This document shows, one piece after another, positions 18,096 to 27,178 of a stretch of 64,000 nucleotides of DNA; the first letter of the stretch is position 1; each line of letters opens with the position of its first letter. The notes under the pieces were generated by a model. It made no database searches. It saw only the letters and a program-made list of their open reading frames with translations, and was not told where the DNA came from. The DNA is from Nitrosomonas sp. Is79A3 (lineage in GTDB: Bacteria > Pseudomonadota > Gammaproteobacteria > Burkholderiales > Nitrosomonadaceae): NCBI RefSeq assembly GCF_000219585.1, contig NC_015731.1, positions 1,736,001 through 1,800,000 of the forward strand, written 5' to 3'. The position numbers were made by a program, and so were the translations under genes.

Positions 18096-19297
18096 TGCGG
18101 GAACAAAATAGAAAATCAGCACATACGGAATTAGCCCGGTCACTTGCGCGCCAAGTGAGTGCATTTGTCGATGAAGTGATTATTCCGAACGAATCGCTGT
18201 TAGCAGAAACGGGAGAGGTTTCCCTTCGATTGCAGGTTGATTTGATGAATAAAGCGAGATTGGCTGGATTATGTGGCTTGTTTTATCCGTTATCGCATGG
18301 CGGAAAAATAGCTTCTCTCGAAGATTATTTAATCGTTGCAGAGCAGGAAGGACGGACGGAGTTTTCTCAAACAATCTTTGGCAGCCATACTGCGCTTGAT
18401 GCGCATATGCTTTTAAAATTCGGTAACGAAGCGATTCGCAGGCAATTTCTGGAATCCATGGTGACCGAAAATGCCATACCGAGTTACGGCATGACAGAGC
18501 CTGGTCACAGCGGATCGATCCCAAGCCTTATTACGACTACTGCCCAGCTGTCTAATGGAAGCTGGCATATCAATGGCAGAAAATGGTTTATTTCCAACGC
18601 AGACCGGGCTACTTTTATGACTGTTTTAGTTCGGACTGCCGGAGCAGATACCACGCTAAACAGCGCACTTTCAATGATTATCGTGCCGATGGATACCCCG
18701 GGAGTCAAAATTGAGCGGCAACTCACGATGATGGGACATTCGTATGGTCAAGGAGAGATTTCTTTCACTGCCGTGCAAGTGCCTGAGCATAATCTATTAG
18801 GCGCATATGGAAGCGGTCTTGATTTAATGAACAAACGGCTTGGGTTAGGCCGGCTGTTGCGTGCCATGAACTGGATTGGACTGGCGCAACGATGTATGGA
18901 TTTAATGGGTGCTCGTATTCATTCAATACAGGGAAAATTTAGCCGGTTGGCTGACAAGCAACTCGTGCGCCAGCATATCTTTAATACTTTTCAGGCGATT
19001 GTGAGTGCACGCGAACTCATCCGCATTGCTGCACGCGGTGTTGATGCGCAGAATCCCAATGAAATCGCAATTAATGTCGCGAAAATGACCGCTTCACGTG
19101 CATTATGCATTGCTTCGGATTGCGCGATGCAACTCTATGGCGCCGAAGGTCTCAGCGATTTAACACCGCTTTACGGGATCAATAGGATAGCGCGCACATC
19201 CCGTATTTTGGATGGGAATGATGAATCGCTGATCAGCTCGGTAGGGCGCCGACTCATTAATCACTATCAACAACAAACTGTTTATCCGTTTGACTGA
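18095..19297 (+). CDS. Acyl-CoA dehydrogenase family flavoprotein
   Basis: A 400-aa flavoprotein with the acyl-CoA dehydrogenase layout: an N-terminal helical domain, YGMTEPGHSGSIPS and INGRKWFISNAD in the beta domain, and a C-terminal helical domain with GAEGLSDLTPLYGINR. The position of the catalytic Glu (IYEGT in classical members) reads ILDGNDES, closer to the DGPDEVH form of ACAD10/11-type proteins. The start shares one base with the preceding stop (TAATG). A dehydrogenase of this family is reported in the PDTC cluster, where it may aromatise or desaturate the precursor. Confidence 0.9.
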   Translation: MREQNRKSAHTELARSLARQVSAFVDEVIIPNESLLAETGEVSLRLQVDLMNKARLAGLCGLFYPLSHGGKIASLEDYLIVAEQEGRTEFSQTIFGSHTALDAHMLLKFGNEAIRRQFLESMVTENAIPSYGMTEPGHSGSIPSLITTTAQLSNGSWHINGRKWFISNADRATFMTVLVRTAGADTTLNSALSMIIVPMDTPGVKIERQLTMMGHSYGQGEISFTAVQVPEHNLLGAYGSGLDLMNKRLGLGRLLRAMNWIGLAQRCMDLMGARIHSIQGKFSRLADKQLVRQHIFNTFQAIVSARELIRIAARGVDAQNPNEIAINVAKMTASRALCIASDCAMQLYGAEGLSDLTPLYGINRIARTSRILDGNDESLISSVGRRLINHYQQQTVYPFD

Positions 19298-19354
19298 TTT
19301 TATTCCAATGGATCAGTTGAATAGTGATGAGATTTTCTTTTCAGGTCACCCGTT

Positions 19355-20557
19355 ATGTCAATAGCTTCCAGTAAGTTACCGAATTCAGCAATTGTTGAAC
19401 GTCTGCTGCAGATTGTTTTGGTATTCGCGATGACATTACCCATGCTCATCTTATATGCCACCAGCACACTCGGACCACTCTTGAGTCAGGATTTGCATTT
19501 CGAGCCGGAATTGTTAGGTTATCTGGTGATGAGTTCATTTGGTTTGGCAGCCGTTTTATCGCTGTGCGCTGGCGCTATTGTCGATTACATCGGTTCACGA
19601 TCCGCATTGCTGGTACTTTTTTATGCCATCGCAGCCGCTTTTACGCTGATTGCACTGGCTGAAAATTTCTATGGCTTAGTCGTAGCTGCAGCGATTTGCG
19701 GGATCGCACAGGCACTTGCCAATCCGGTCACCAATTTACTCATCGCACAGCAGATTCCATCCGAGAAAAAAGCCAGAGTAGTAGGACTTAAACAGTCCGG
19801 CGTTCAGCTTGCAGCACTTTTTGCTGGCTTGGTGTTACCTGCGATCGCGTTTCATTATGGCTGGCGTACTGCATTTAGCATCATTGTTCCAGTGGCTGTG
19901 TTATTTGTGATTACGACACTTTTTATTATTCCCAAGCAACACACAAGAGCAGGTAATGGGCTGACATTCTCAGCTCCAACTTCATTATTGCTGTGGTTAA
20001 TGGGTATTCAGTTTTGCGTCGGCATAGCACTCTCCGCATTCGTCACTTTCTTGCCAACCTTTGCATCACAACATGGCATGCCGCTGTTTTGGGCCGATAT
20101 GCTTATTGCTGTTTTCGGGATCATGGGAATGTTCTCCAGAATCATGCTGACGCCGATGGGCGCTAAGCTCAAGGATGAATCATTGCTGCTTTTCGGCCTT
20201 ATCGCGATTGCCGCTTGTGCCATGGCGATTACCATGCATACAGATCCGGAAAGTCACTGGCGCTTATGGGTAGGTGCAGTTGGCGTTGGTCTGACTGCAG
20301 TGGGGACTAATGCGATAGCAATGAGTATGTTGATTAGAGACCCGGCCTTCGGTCCAGTGACGACTGCATCCAGCTATGTTTCGTTTGCTTTCTTTTCTGG
20401 TTTTGCGCTGGGTCCTCCACTATATGCTGCATTGTCCGGTTATTCCGGTAATTTACTGTTGAGTTGGGGAGCGTTGATCAGCGTGTTGTGTGCCGCTTGT
20501 ATGATGACAGTGATATTGGCATCGGTGCGCCGGCATAAAGTGCAAGCATTAACGTAA
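19355..20557 (+). CDS. MFS transporter (candidate metallophore exporter)
   Basis: A 400-aa membrane protein with about 12 hydrophobic segments. The loop between helices 2 and 3 is GAIVDYIGSRSALL, the usual MFS motif position. VGLKQSGVQLAALFAGLVLP in helix 5 is typical of cyanate/nitrate-like or drug-type members. It follows the dehydrogenase by 57 bases on the same strand. By position it probably exports the cluster product or imports its precursor; siderophore clusters of this kind carry an MFS exporter. The direction of transport cannot be read from sequence. Confidence 0.85.
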   Translation: MSIASSKLPNSAIVERLLQIVLVFAMTLPMLILYATSTLGPLLSQDLHFEPELLGYLVMSSFGLAAVLSLCAGAIVDYIGSRSALLVLFYAIAAAFTLIALAENFYGLVVAAAICGIAQALANPVTNLLIAQQIPSEKKARVVGLKQSGVQLAALFAGLVLPAIAFHYGWRTAFSIIVPVAVLFVITTLFIIPKQHTRAGNGLTFSAPTSLLLWLMGIQFCVGIALSAFVTFLPTFASQHGMPLFWADMLIAVFGIMGMFSRIMLTPMGAKLKDESLLLFGLIAIAACAMAITMHTDPESHWRLWVGAVGVGLTAVGTNAIAMSMLIRDPAFGPVTTASSYVSFAFFSGFALGPPLYAALSGYSGNLLLSWGALISVLCAACMMTVILASVRRHKVQALT

Positions 20558-20588
20558 CTGTAGATTGTCCTGTTTTAATTGTTGATCG

Positions 20589-21374
20589 CTATGTCGCTTT
20601 AAGAAATTCTATCACCTCATGAACAAACAAATCCGGCGCCGTTCTCATAGCGCTATGTTGCTGACCGGGAAGAATGCCCATGTGGCTGTTGGACAAGCTT
20701 TGCTGAAGTGTCTCTGCAGTAGCATAGCGGCGCGGATGACTGTCTCCACCGACCAGGAGTAAAACCGGATTTTGCAACGAATGGAATCTTTGTGGCTTAA
20801 AAACATAGCGATCGATACTTTGCAACTCGCGCAGAATAGTGTGCGCTGCGGCAATTCGGATTGGCCAATTTGATCCCGCTTGCAACGCAACAATCTCCTG
20901 ATTGGGTGCTTTGAGCAGATCACGAAAAAATAGTAACAGGGATTCTTCGCGGTTCCCATTATCCAGCAGCTTTTGCAGCCGTAATTCAAGTTCCGTCGAC
21001 CAGTCGCTTCCTGTCAGTGAAATCGATGGTTCATAAAGGACGAGTTTATTTATGTTTGAAGTCATAAGCGTAGATTCCAAAGCACAAAGTCCGCCAAAAG
21101 AATGCCCGAGAAGATGGACGCTGCCACCGATCGCATCAACGACAGCGGCGATATCTTCACATTCGCGCTGCAAAGTGTAGTTGTTGACATCACCGCTCTG
21201 GCCGCGGCCGCGCCGGTCCATGCTCCATACATTGAAGTGCTGCTGCAGCTCAGCGAGTGTTGATACCCATGCGGAGTGATCCCCGGTTGTGCCATGCACC
21301 AGTAACAGCGGCTTTCCAGTACCACAATGCCAACAGGCAATCGGCGTGCCGTCTTTTGAGGTTATATGTTCCAT
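20589..21374 (-). CDS. Alpha/beta hydrolase
   Basis: A 261-aa hydrolase with LLVHGTTGDHSAWV (oxyanion), LLGHSFGGLCALE (nucleophile Ser), Asp in LLVGGDSHPRR and His in GQQHSAMRTAP. No signal peptide. It converges on the MFS gene with only 31 bp between, and is divergent from the IS-broken porin gene. Being enclosed in the cluster it could be a type II thioesterase-like editor or could release the product, but nothing in the sequence fixes the substrate. Confidence 0.85.
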   Translation of the reverse strand: MEHITSKDGTPIACWHCGTGKPLLLVHGTTGDHSAWVSTLAELQQHFNVWSMDRRGRGQSGDVNNYTLQRECEDIAAVVDAIGGSVHLLGHSFGGLCALESTLMTSNINKLVLYEPSISLTGSDWSTELELRLQKLLDNGNREESLLLFFRDLLKAPNQEIVALQAGSNWPIRIAAAHTILRELQSIDRYVFKPQRFHSLQNPVLLLVGGDSHPRRYATAETLQQSLSNSHMGILPGQQHSAMRTAPDLFVHEVIEFLKAT

Positions 21375-21548
21375 GGTTATTTAAGTTTTGTTTGGAATTG
21401 AAAAGAAAGTAGCACAAAGAAATAATTTAAACGGGATTATGTCGATAAATCAAGTAATTTTCCTGAAACAATTTAACAGTTTCTTATTTGTAGTATTACT
21501 GCAGAAATTGAATGGTTATTTGATGGCAATCCAATGCGGCACTGTTAC

Positions 21549-22751
21549 CAGGGCAATCGGGCTTAAATTACTCCAATAATGCGGAGCAAATAATCATTAT
21601 TCCAACCGGCCTTTAATCGTTTTATTTTTACACCGACTTTTGATATTTTTTCTTTATTTATCAGGTTTAAAGCAATATGTCTGATAGTGGCAAGATTGGC
21701 TGCACTATGGCCTTTGCGTGTCCGGTTGCTATCTTCATCAAAAGCAATATCAAGCACCCAATGTAAATTGTTCTCGATAGCCCAATGAGCGCGAACAGCA
21801 TGTTCCAGTTTAGCCGGATTATTGGCGCTCAGACTACTGATGAAATAACGCGTTTCCCCGGTGATTCTATTTTCTGATTCTCTTGTTGCTGTAACCGCAA
21901 TGATACTTTGTAGTCCTGCCCAAGCATGACGTTCTTTTAACCATGCGATCTCATCTGTCACACAGATAGTACGTGTTTCAATGCGTCCATGATCCCCATC
22001 AACAGTCACCATGGCGGCTTCAGGCGATAACTGCGAGGTAAAATACGTGGCAACATCTTCATGTAAGTTACCCTGGTTGCCCTTCAGGCTCAAGACATAA
22101 TCGCCACCTTGTTGAATAATCTGCTGAGCAATTCTTTTCTGGCAACCCATGGCATCAACTGTAATCACACTTCCTGCAATATTCAGTCGCGATAACAGCT
22201 TGGGAATGGCCGTAATTTCATTGGATTTATTGTCCACTTTAACCTGACCCAAGACCAGGCTATTGTGCTGCGCCCATGCACTGACCATATGGATAGCTGC
22301 CTTTCTTGAAGCCTTATCAATGCTACGCCTTAAGCATTTACCATCAATTGCAATGACTTCTCCTTCAGTCAGACTGGCTAAGTCAGACACCCAGTTGGAA
22401 AAACACTCGCCAAACTGTTCATTGTCTATCGCTGCAAAAACATCTCCAAAGGTATCATGCGCGGGTATCCCATGCTGCAAACCAAGCAATTTAGTGAACC
22501 AGTCTATCTTGGCTTTGCCAAATTCTTCAATAGCCACCCAATTGTCCGCCCCACAGATAACAGCGCATAAGGCGATAAAAAATATATCCTGTAACTGGTG
22601 TTTCTTTTGCCTGTCTACTCTCGGGTCTTCAATGCTTGAAAAGTGATGGATAATTGACGCTATCGGTTTCTCTATCATTTGAAATCAAAATGATAAAGCT
22701 AATACCTCATCTTGTTTCTGTTTTCAAGCCTCTTTTAGCCCGATTGCCCTG
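21549..22751 (-). mobile_element. ISAs1-family insertion sequence (1203 bp), intact
   Basis: Terminal inverted repeats begin CAGGGCAATCGGGCT at 21549 and end with the complement at 22751. Both sides carry the 10-bp target duplication GCACTGTTAC (21539-21548 and 22752-22761), identical in both copies. It contains one intact transposase gene on the minus strand. The perfect duplication and intact gene mean a recent insertion. Removing the element plus one duplication restores one continuous open frame through the porin gene. Confidence 0.95.
21563..22678 (-). CDS. ISAs1-family DDE transposase
   Basis: A 371-aa transposase. The N-terminal SSIEDPRVDRQKKHQLQDI is the DDE_Tnp_1-associated block typical of ISAs1. 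Catalytic Asp candidates are in VIAIDGKCLRRS and VITVDAMGCQK, and the Glu in RAHWAIENNLHWVLDIAF (YREK-like region). Full length with no frameshift, so the element may still be mobile. The stop codon reaches into the left inverted repeat. Confidence 0.95.
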   Translation of the reverse strand: MIEKPIASIIHHFSSIEDPRVDRQKKHQLQDIFFIALCAVICGADNWVAIEEFGKAKIDWFTKLLGLQHGIPAHDTFGDVFAAIDNEQFGECFSNWVSDLASLTEGEVIAIDGKCLRRSIDKASRKAAIHMVSAWAQHNSLVLGQVKVDNKSNEITAIPKLLSRLNIAGSVITVDAMGCQKRIAQQIIQQGGDYVLSLKGNQGNLHEDVATYFTSQLSPEAAMVTVDGDHGRIETRTICVTDEIAWLKERHAWAGLQSIIAVTATRESENRITGETRYFISSLSANNPAKLEHAVRAHWAIENNLHWVLDIAFDEDSNRTRKGHSAANLATIRHIALNLINKEKISKVGVKIKRLKAGWNNDYLLRIIGVI

Positions 22752-24270
22752 GCACTGTTACTCAATTATTTGCAATAGATCGAAAGATTCTGGTTTTTTA
22801 CCTCACCGTGGCTACATTTTTATCAGTCGACACTGCCTCAGCAACGAGCGAAACAAAACCACTGGGTCAGATTAATCAATATTTGCGGATCAATGGTGAG
22901 TTTATGAGCAGTTATGAATCATGGAATTACTTCAGGCCAGATCCGGCGGTTAATAATTCGTATGATTTGTGGGTGTTACGCGCGAGACTCGGGGCGATGC
23001 TGTCTACGCCCTATGTAGATGGTTTCGCACAAGCGCAATATAGCGGTCTTTATGGTCTTCCCAATGATGCGATTTCCTCCTCAGGCGGTCCTTTAGGACT
23101 GGGTGCAGCCTATTTTTTAGCCAATCAATCGGCGAACGCAAGTAACGTTTTTCTGAAACAAGGCTATCTTAACTTTAAGTTGAATGAGCTGGGCTTGCCA
23201 GGTGCCTTCGTGAAAACGGGCCGGTTCCAATTGATAGAGGGTATGGAATATGACTCTGGAAATGAGAAATTCGATGGATTGAAGAGAAGACGTATCGCAA
23301 AACGTCTCATCGGCGGATTTAATGCGATTTATGTCGGACGTAGTTTTGATGGTTTCTCAGTTGTCTATGATCGGCCTGAGTCCAATGTGACAGTCAGTGG
23401 GGTTCGCCCCACTCAAGGTAATCTCACCATTCAGGGACAAAAACAAATCAGTGATATCAATATTCTTTATGCAGCGCTTACCAGCAAAAAAGATTCATTA
23501 TTGCCAGGAACGGAAGGCCGTTTGTTTTATATGAATTATGATGATCAGCGCGATACGCAGGTCATCGACAATCGGTCGTCAACTGCAAGACCTTCACTCA
23601 GTCAAGAGAAATTAAATATTCATACCCTAGGCGCACACTTATTGACGCTTCATCAAACGGAATCAGGCAGTATCGATGGACTATTATGGGGAGCGTATCA
23701 ATTTGGTCACTGGACTGATCAATCTCATCAAGCCTGGGCGATTGCCGCGGAAGCCGGTTATCAATGGACAAAACTTCAGTTCAAGCCTTGGTTACGTGCC
23801 GTGTACTATCGCAGTTCAGGCGATAGGAATGCGCAAGACGGCAAACACCAAACTTTCTTTTCTGCAGTTCCCAGCGGACGTCTTTACGCCAAATTCCCGT
23901 TCTACAACCTGATGAATATACAAGATGCTTTTATTGAGTTCATCGCATCGCCTATGGCAAAGACACAGGTGAACATTAACCTGCATCAGTTATCACTGGC
24001 CAATTCCAACGATCTTCTCTACGGTGGATTGGGTGCGGCGTTGAACTCTGGCGCTTTCGGTTATTCGGGAAATGCTTCCGGCGGTCATAGCGATATCGGT
24101 CAGCTGGTTGACATCAGTTTTATGCATACCTATAGCAAACAGTTTTCATGGCGGCTTTATTTCGGCCATGCTTTTGGCGGCGATGTCATGAAAAGTATCT
24201 ATTCAGGTAAAAGTGATGCGAATAACTTCCTGGTTGATTTCAATTTTGCATTTTGAGCGAGAGATATCTT

Positions 24271-25404
24271 ATGACCCTATCCTGTAGCACAGACGATCAA
24301 TTGTTGAATCCGAAAGAAATGATCACTGCCATTGAATTGCTGTTTCACCGTATGGATAACATCAATGACAAGTGCTTGAACGATTTTCCTCTTTATTCAC
24401 CGGGAGATACCAATGCGTGGCGTGTTTCCTCAGGCGGTTCGTGGATTGGAGGGTTTTGGGGGGCCTGCTGGTGGTTGCGCTCCAAAATAACAGAATCAGC
24501 GCTTGATCAACGCAAAGCATCGGCTATTTGCAAAAATTTGGTTTCAAAAATTAGCATCGACTCCGGTAACCGGAGTCTGGTTTTTTGGTATGGCGCATCT
24601 CTAGGGGAGCTCTGGTTTCGTGACGCCGATGCACGCGCGCTGACAAAAGTATCTGTCGCTGCGCTGGTATCGGGTTTTGATCCTTTGATGAATGGTATTC
24701 CGCTGGGAACCGCATTGGGCGGTAGCAAAGAAGGCAACCGGCAGATTTCGATCGATAATTTTTCCAGCCTCATCCAGCTTTTATGCAGCAATAAACAGAA
24801 ATCCTGTGAAGACATCGCAAAGCGCCATACCGATACACTACTGGCAGCATTCCACCAGAGTAATGGTGCATTTCACGCGCACGCGCAGTTTAACGGATAC
24901 AACTTAATTCCAACAGGTCAGCCGGGTTCATGGTCACGCGGTCAGGCTTGGGCTATGCTGGGATTGAGCCGGGCAGCGGCACAATGGGGAGAGCCTTATT
25001 TAACTTATGCTACGACTGCCTGTGAATATTGGCGGCATTCCCGTCCGGATCTCTTGCCGCCAAACCGGCTTGATCATCCATCGCAACTCTGTGATCCTTC
25101 TGCAACTGTCATTGCATCGCTCGCTATGCTTTCACTGGCTCGCCTCACGCCCGATGGAGAGCAGTGGCGCATTTATGCGCATCGACAGATTACCGCAATT
25201 ATTCGCAGCGGATACTTCACCGGTTTTCAGGAAGATGCTAAGCACCCAAAAGACCGGAGCAATGCAGCCCCCGGAATATTCTGGGGTTGTTGTTACAAAA
25301 CCGGGCAGGATAAAGAAGAACTGGTCGAGTCGGTTTGGGGTGATTTTTTTCTTATGGCCGCACTTTGCGTGCTCACAGGTTTTATTGAGCCCGGTCAGTG
25401 CTAA
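24271..25404 (+). CDS. Glycoside hydrolase family 88-like protein
   Basis: A 377-aa protein without a signal peptide. GGSWIGGFWGACWWL near the N-terminus, FWYGASLGELWFRD, and GSWSRGQAWAMLGLSRA are the hallmarks of the (alpha/alpha)6 barrel of unsaturated glucuronyl hydrolases (GH88), where paired Asp residues do catalysis. An Asp occurs in SIDNFSSLIQLL, where the family has its D-x-x catalytic position. It could process uronic-acid oligosaccharides, which would fit the two alginate-export-type porins nearby. The ATG at 24271 follows GAGAG; a TTG at 24253 overlaps the porin stop. Probably co-transcribed with the porin, so the IS may silence it. Confidence 0.75.
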   Translation: MTLSCSTDDQLLNPKEMITAIELLFHRMDNINDKCLNDFPLYSPGDTNAWRVSSGGSWIGGFWGACWWLRSKITESALDQRKASAICKNLVSKISIDSGNRSLVFWYGASLGELWFRDADARALTKVSVAALVSGFDPLMNGIPLGTALGGSKEGNRQISIDNFSSLIQLLCSNKQKSCEDIAKRHTDTLLAAFHQSNGAFHAHAQFNGYNLIPTGQPGSWSRGQAWAMLGLSRAAAQWGEPYLTYATTACEYWRHSRPDLLPPNRLDHPSQLCDPSATVIASLAMLSLARLTPDGEQWRIYAHRQITAIIRSGYFTGFQEDAKHPKDRSNAAPGIFWGCCYKTGQDKEELVESVWGDFFLMAALCVLTGFIEPGQC

Positions 25405-25437
25405 ATTCTAATTTTTTTCATAATCTAAGGAAATCAA

Positions 25438-26712
25438 ATGCTACAACAGATAATCAACCCTGTATTTGCCGGATTCTCTGTCCAAGCCAAGTACTTTATT
25501 CTTATTGTATTCCTCTTTTCTCCCTTTCCATGCGTTGCTGAAGAAGTATCCATGCCGATACTGCTTCATGCCACTCGGGTTTTCGACGGTTATGAAATCA
25601 GAACCAATGTATCGATTTTGGTAAGGAATGGGCAAGTAGCGCAGATTGCGCCACGCGAATCATTTAACGCCAATAACAATGACAATGTGAAGATCATAGA
25701 TCTGGGTGACGCGACCGTCCTGCCGGGATTTATCGAATTGCACGCGCATTTGTCCTACCAGAATGTTCCAGAGAATACTGTGCTAAAACATGGAATCACA
25801 ACCATCCGGGATTTGGGTGGACCGGTACACAAGCCATATGGCGGCACTGGCAGCTTGCGCGTGCTTACTTCCGGTCCGATCATTACCGTACCTCAGGGCT
25901 ATCCAATTGTAAAACTTGGTGCCACGGGTATTGCAATAGCTGTTTCCACGCCAGAAGAAGCGCGGCAAACTGTTCGCAACCTGATTGAAGCAGGCGCTGT
26001 CGTGATCAAGATCGCTCTGGAGCCTGGCGGAGAGGCGGGCGCGCCTTGGTCTTCTCACCACGGTCATACGCATCATGATCAGCCGGATAAAGCACATGGA
26101 CATGCGCGTCACCAGCCTGCACATAAAGCTTCACATGCAAAACCAAAATGGCCATTGTTATCAGAGGAAACTGTGAAAGCAATTGTCGATGAAGCGCACA
26201 AAAATAATCGCAAGGTGTCGGCTCATGTCGCGGAAGTAACGGGTGTGGAAATCGCAATCGATGCCGGGATTGACGAATGGGCACATATACCTTGTGACCC
26301 TATCCCTGAACCGTTGTTAAGACAAGCAGTAGCACAGAATGTAAAAATCGTCAGCACTATCGACACCTTGTCAAAATGTACGGGCGTGGTGTCCAATGCT
26401 GTTACATGGACAGCATTGGGCGGTGAATTTTTATATGGTGCAGAAATTGCACATCCGGATATTCCCTGGGGTATCGATGTACAAGAGCTGATGTATTTAA
26501 TGCAGATGGCACGAATGGAGTTAGTGGATGTCTTGCGTGCTGCAACATCAAAGGCAGGCCAGCACTTGGGCATGCCGCTGCTAGGTACCTTACAGTCTGG
26601 ATCCCCTGCCGATATTATTGCAATCAAAGGCAATCCAATGCACAGTCTGAAGCATCTTGAATATCCTGATCTTGTGATTTCTGGCGGTGAAATAATTGTC
26701 AATCATTTTTAA
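25438..26712 (+). CDS. Secreted amidohydrolase with His-rich insertion (paralogue 1)
   Basis: Metal-dependent hydrolase of the imidazolonepropionase-like amidohydrolase group, 424 aa. The signal peptide ends near PCVAEE. Metal motif LHAHLSYQN, Lys in VVIKIALEPGG, His in SAHVAEV and WAHIP, Asp in AHPDIPWG. After the Lys motif there is an insertion with ten His in about 30 residues (near residues 205-235, including SSHHGHTHHD) that is absent from the paralogue at 32122. Such stretches bind Cu, Zn or Ni. AAGGAAATC precedes the ATG, 33 bases after the GH88-like gene. Substrates of the group include peptides and cyclic amides; not assigned here. Confidence 0.85.
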   Translation: MLQQIINPVFAGFSVQAKYFILIVFLFSPFPCVAEEVSMPILLHATRVFDGYEIRTNVSILVRNGQVAQIAPRESFNANNNDNVKIIDLGDATVLPGFIELHAHLSYQNVPENTVLKHGITTIRDLGGPVHKPYGGTGSLRVLTSGPIITVPQGYPIVKLGATGIAIAVSTPEEARQTVRNLIEAGAVVIKIALEPGGEAGAPWSSHHGHTHHDQPDKAHGHARHQPAHKASHAKPKWPLLSEETVKAIVDEAHKNNRKVSAHVAEVTGVEIAIDAGIDEWAHIPCDPIPEPLLRQAVAQNVKIVSTIDTLSKCTGVVSNAVTWTALGGEFLYGAEIAHPDIPWGIDVQELMYLMQMARMELVDVLRAATSKAGQHLGMPLLGTLQSGSPADIIAIKGNPMHSLKHLEYPDLVISGGEIIVNHF

Positions 26713-26839
26713 TTCTTCTGCGTTTCGCCACAATAGATTGGCCACCCGAATCTTCCTCCGTGATGGGAAAAACGATTATTTTATTGCTTCAGAACGCTAT
26801 TTCAATACAAAGCACTTTCGGATTGGATATGAAATAGCG

Positions 26840-27060
26840 CGTCGTTGTGTTTTGAACCCTTTATAAGCGATTTCACAAAATATTTCGTGAGATTGTTTCT
26901 CCTATTTTTTCAGCTTATTCCACTTCTGGCTATGCCGTCAGATGGCCATTAAACCTATATTACCTATTAGGAATTCTTTGATTTTCTTGTTAAGAATCAT
27001 ACTTTGAAATCAGCCTATCAATGCTGTGACAAAATGCCGCGCGACAATTTGTCGCATTGT
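26840..27060. repeat. Duplicated regulatory segment, copy B
   Basis: Partner of 11895-12117. Diverged copies with small indels, most alike at the ends: TTTTGAAC with a CACAAAA block on the left, and CTTTGAAATCAGCC with GACAAAATGCCGCGCG on the right. Its position is upstream of the first PEP-CTERM gene. Confidence 0.8.
27026..27055. promoter_or_regulatory. 30-bp palindromic operator candidate, copy B
   Basis: Left arm GTGACAAAATGCCGC, right arm GCGACAATTTGTCGC. The right arm by itself is a perfect 15-bp dyad (GCGACAA-T-TTGTCGC). It sits about 290 bases before the PEP-CTERM start and 40 bases before the candidate riboswitch, so a promoter probably lies between them. Confidence 0.7.
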
Positions 27061-27095
27061 TTATATTGCATATTTCAGGATAATTCCCTTCACAA

Positions 27096-27178
27096 AGTTA
27101 ATGCCACCCTTACTGCAAAGTAAGTCCGGAAAGCCAACGGATCTCTTCATTGAGATGGCCGGGTTGCCTCTCACGAAT
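27096..27178 (+). ncRNA. Candidate cyclic-di-GMP-I (GEMM) riboswitch
   Basis: Two hairpins in GEMM order. The first stem CTTACT/AGTAAG is capped by the GNRA tetraloop GCAA. It is followed by GTCCGGAAAGCC (family ACGCAAAGCC), then CGGATCTC paired with GAGAT and GGCCGGGTTGCC, which matches the conserved 3' strand GGxxGCCGGGTTGCC. The 5' GCCACC deviates from the usual GCAAACC. In this family the two hairpins pack through the tetraloop and enclose c-di-GMP. It lies 167 bases before the PEP-CTERM ATG. Confidence 0.6.

Larger units (their letters stand above)
21523..24256 (+). pseudogene. Alginate-export-type outer-membrane porin, interrupted by the IS
   Basis: The 3' part (22763-24256) encodes a long barrel rich in short aromatic strands (DLWVLRARLGAMLS, YLNFKLNELG, FKPWLRAVYYRSS) ending NNFLVDFNFAF, like alginate_exp-family porins. 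Joining 21548 to 22762 gives an uninterrupted frame. With the ATG at 21523 it starts MAIQCGTVTQLFAIDRKIL and continues through VFYLTVATFLSVDTASA, a signal peptide. The IS thus cuts the gene inside its signal sequence. A GTG at 22808 could start a product, but without most of the export signal. An earlier in-frame ATG (21439) is also possible. The wild-type gene would lead the GH88-like and amidohydrolase genes. Confidence 0.85.

Noticed and set aside
22808..24256. Treating the GTG-started frame after the IS as a complete porin gene
   Set aside because: It would lack most of the signal peptide, and the frame joins perfectly to the segment left of the IS when one target duplication is removed.
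27102..27116. Possible sigma-54 promoter (TGCCAC-N6-TGC spacing)
   Set aside because: The invariant GG of the -24 element reads GC, and the bases form part of the better-supported riboswitch hairpin.
27096..27178. Cobalamin riboswitch instead of GEMM
   Set aside because: GCCACC and AGTCCGGA recall cobalamin elements, but the element is too short and lacks the B12-box arrangement; hairpin order fits GEMM.
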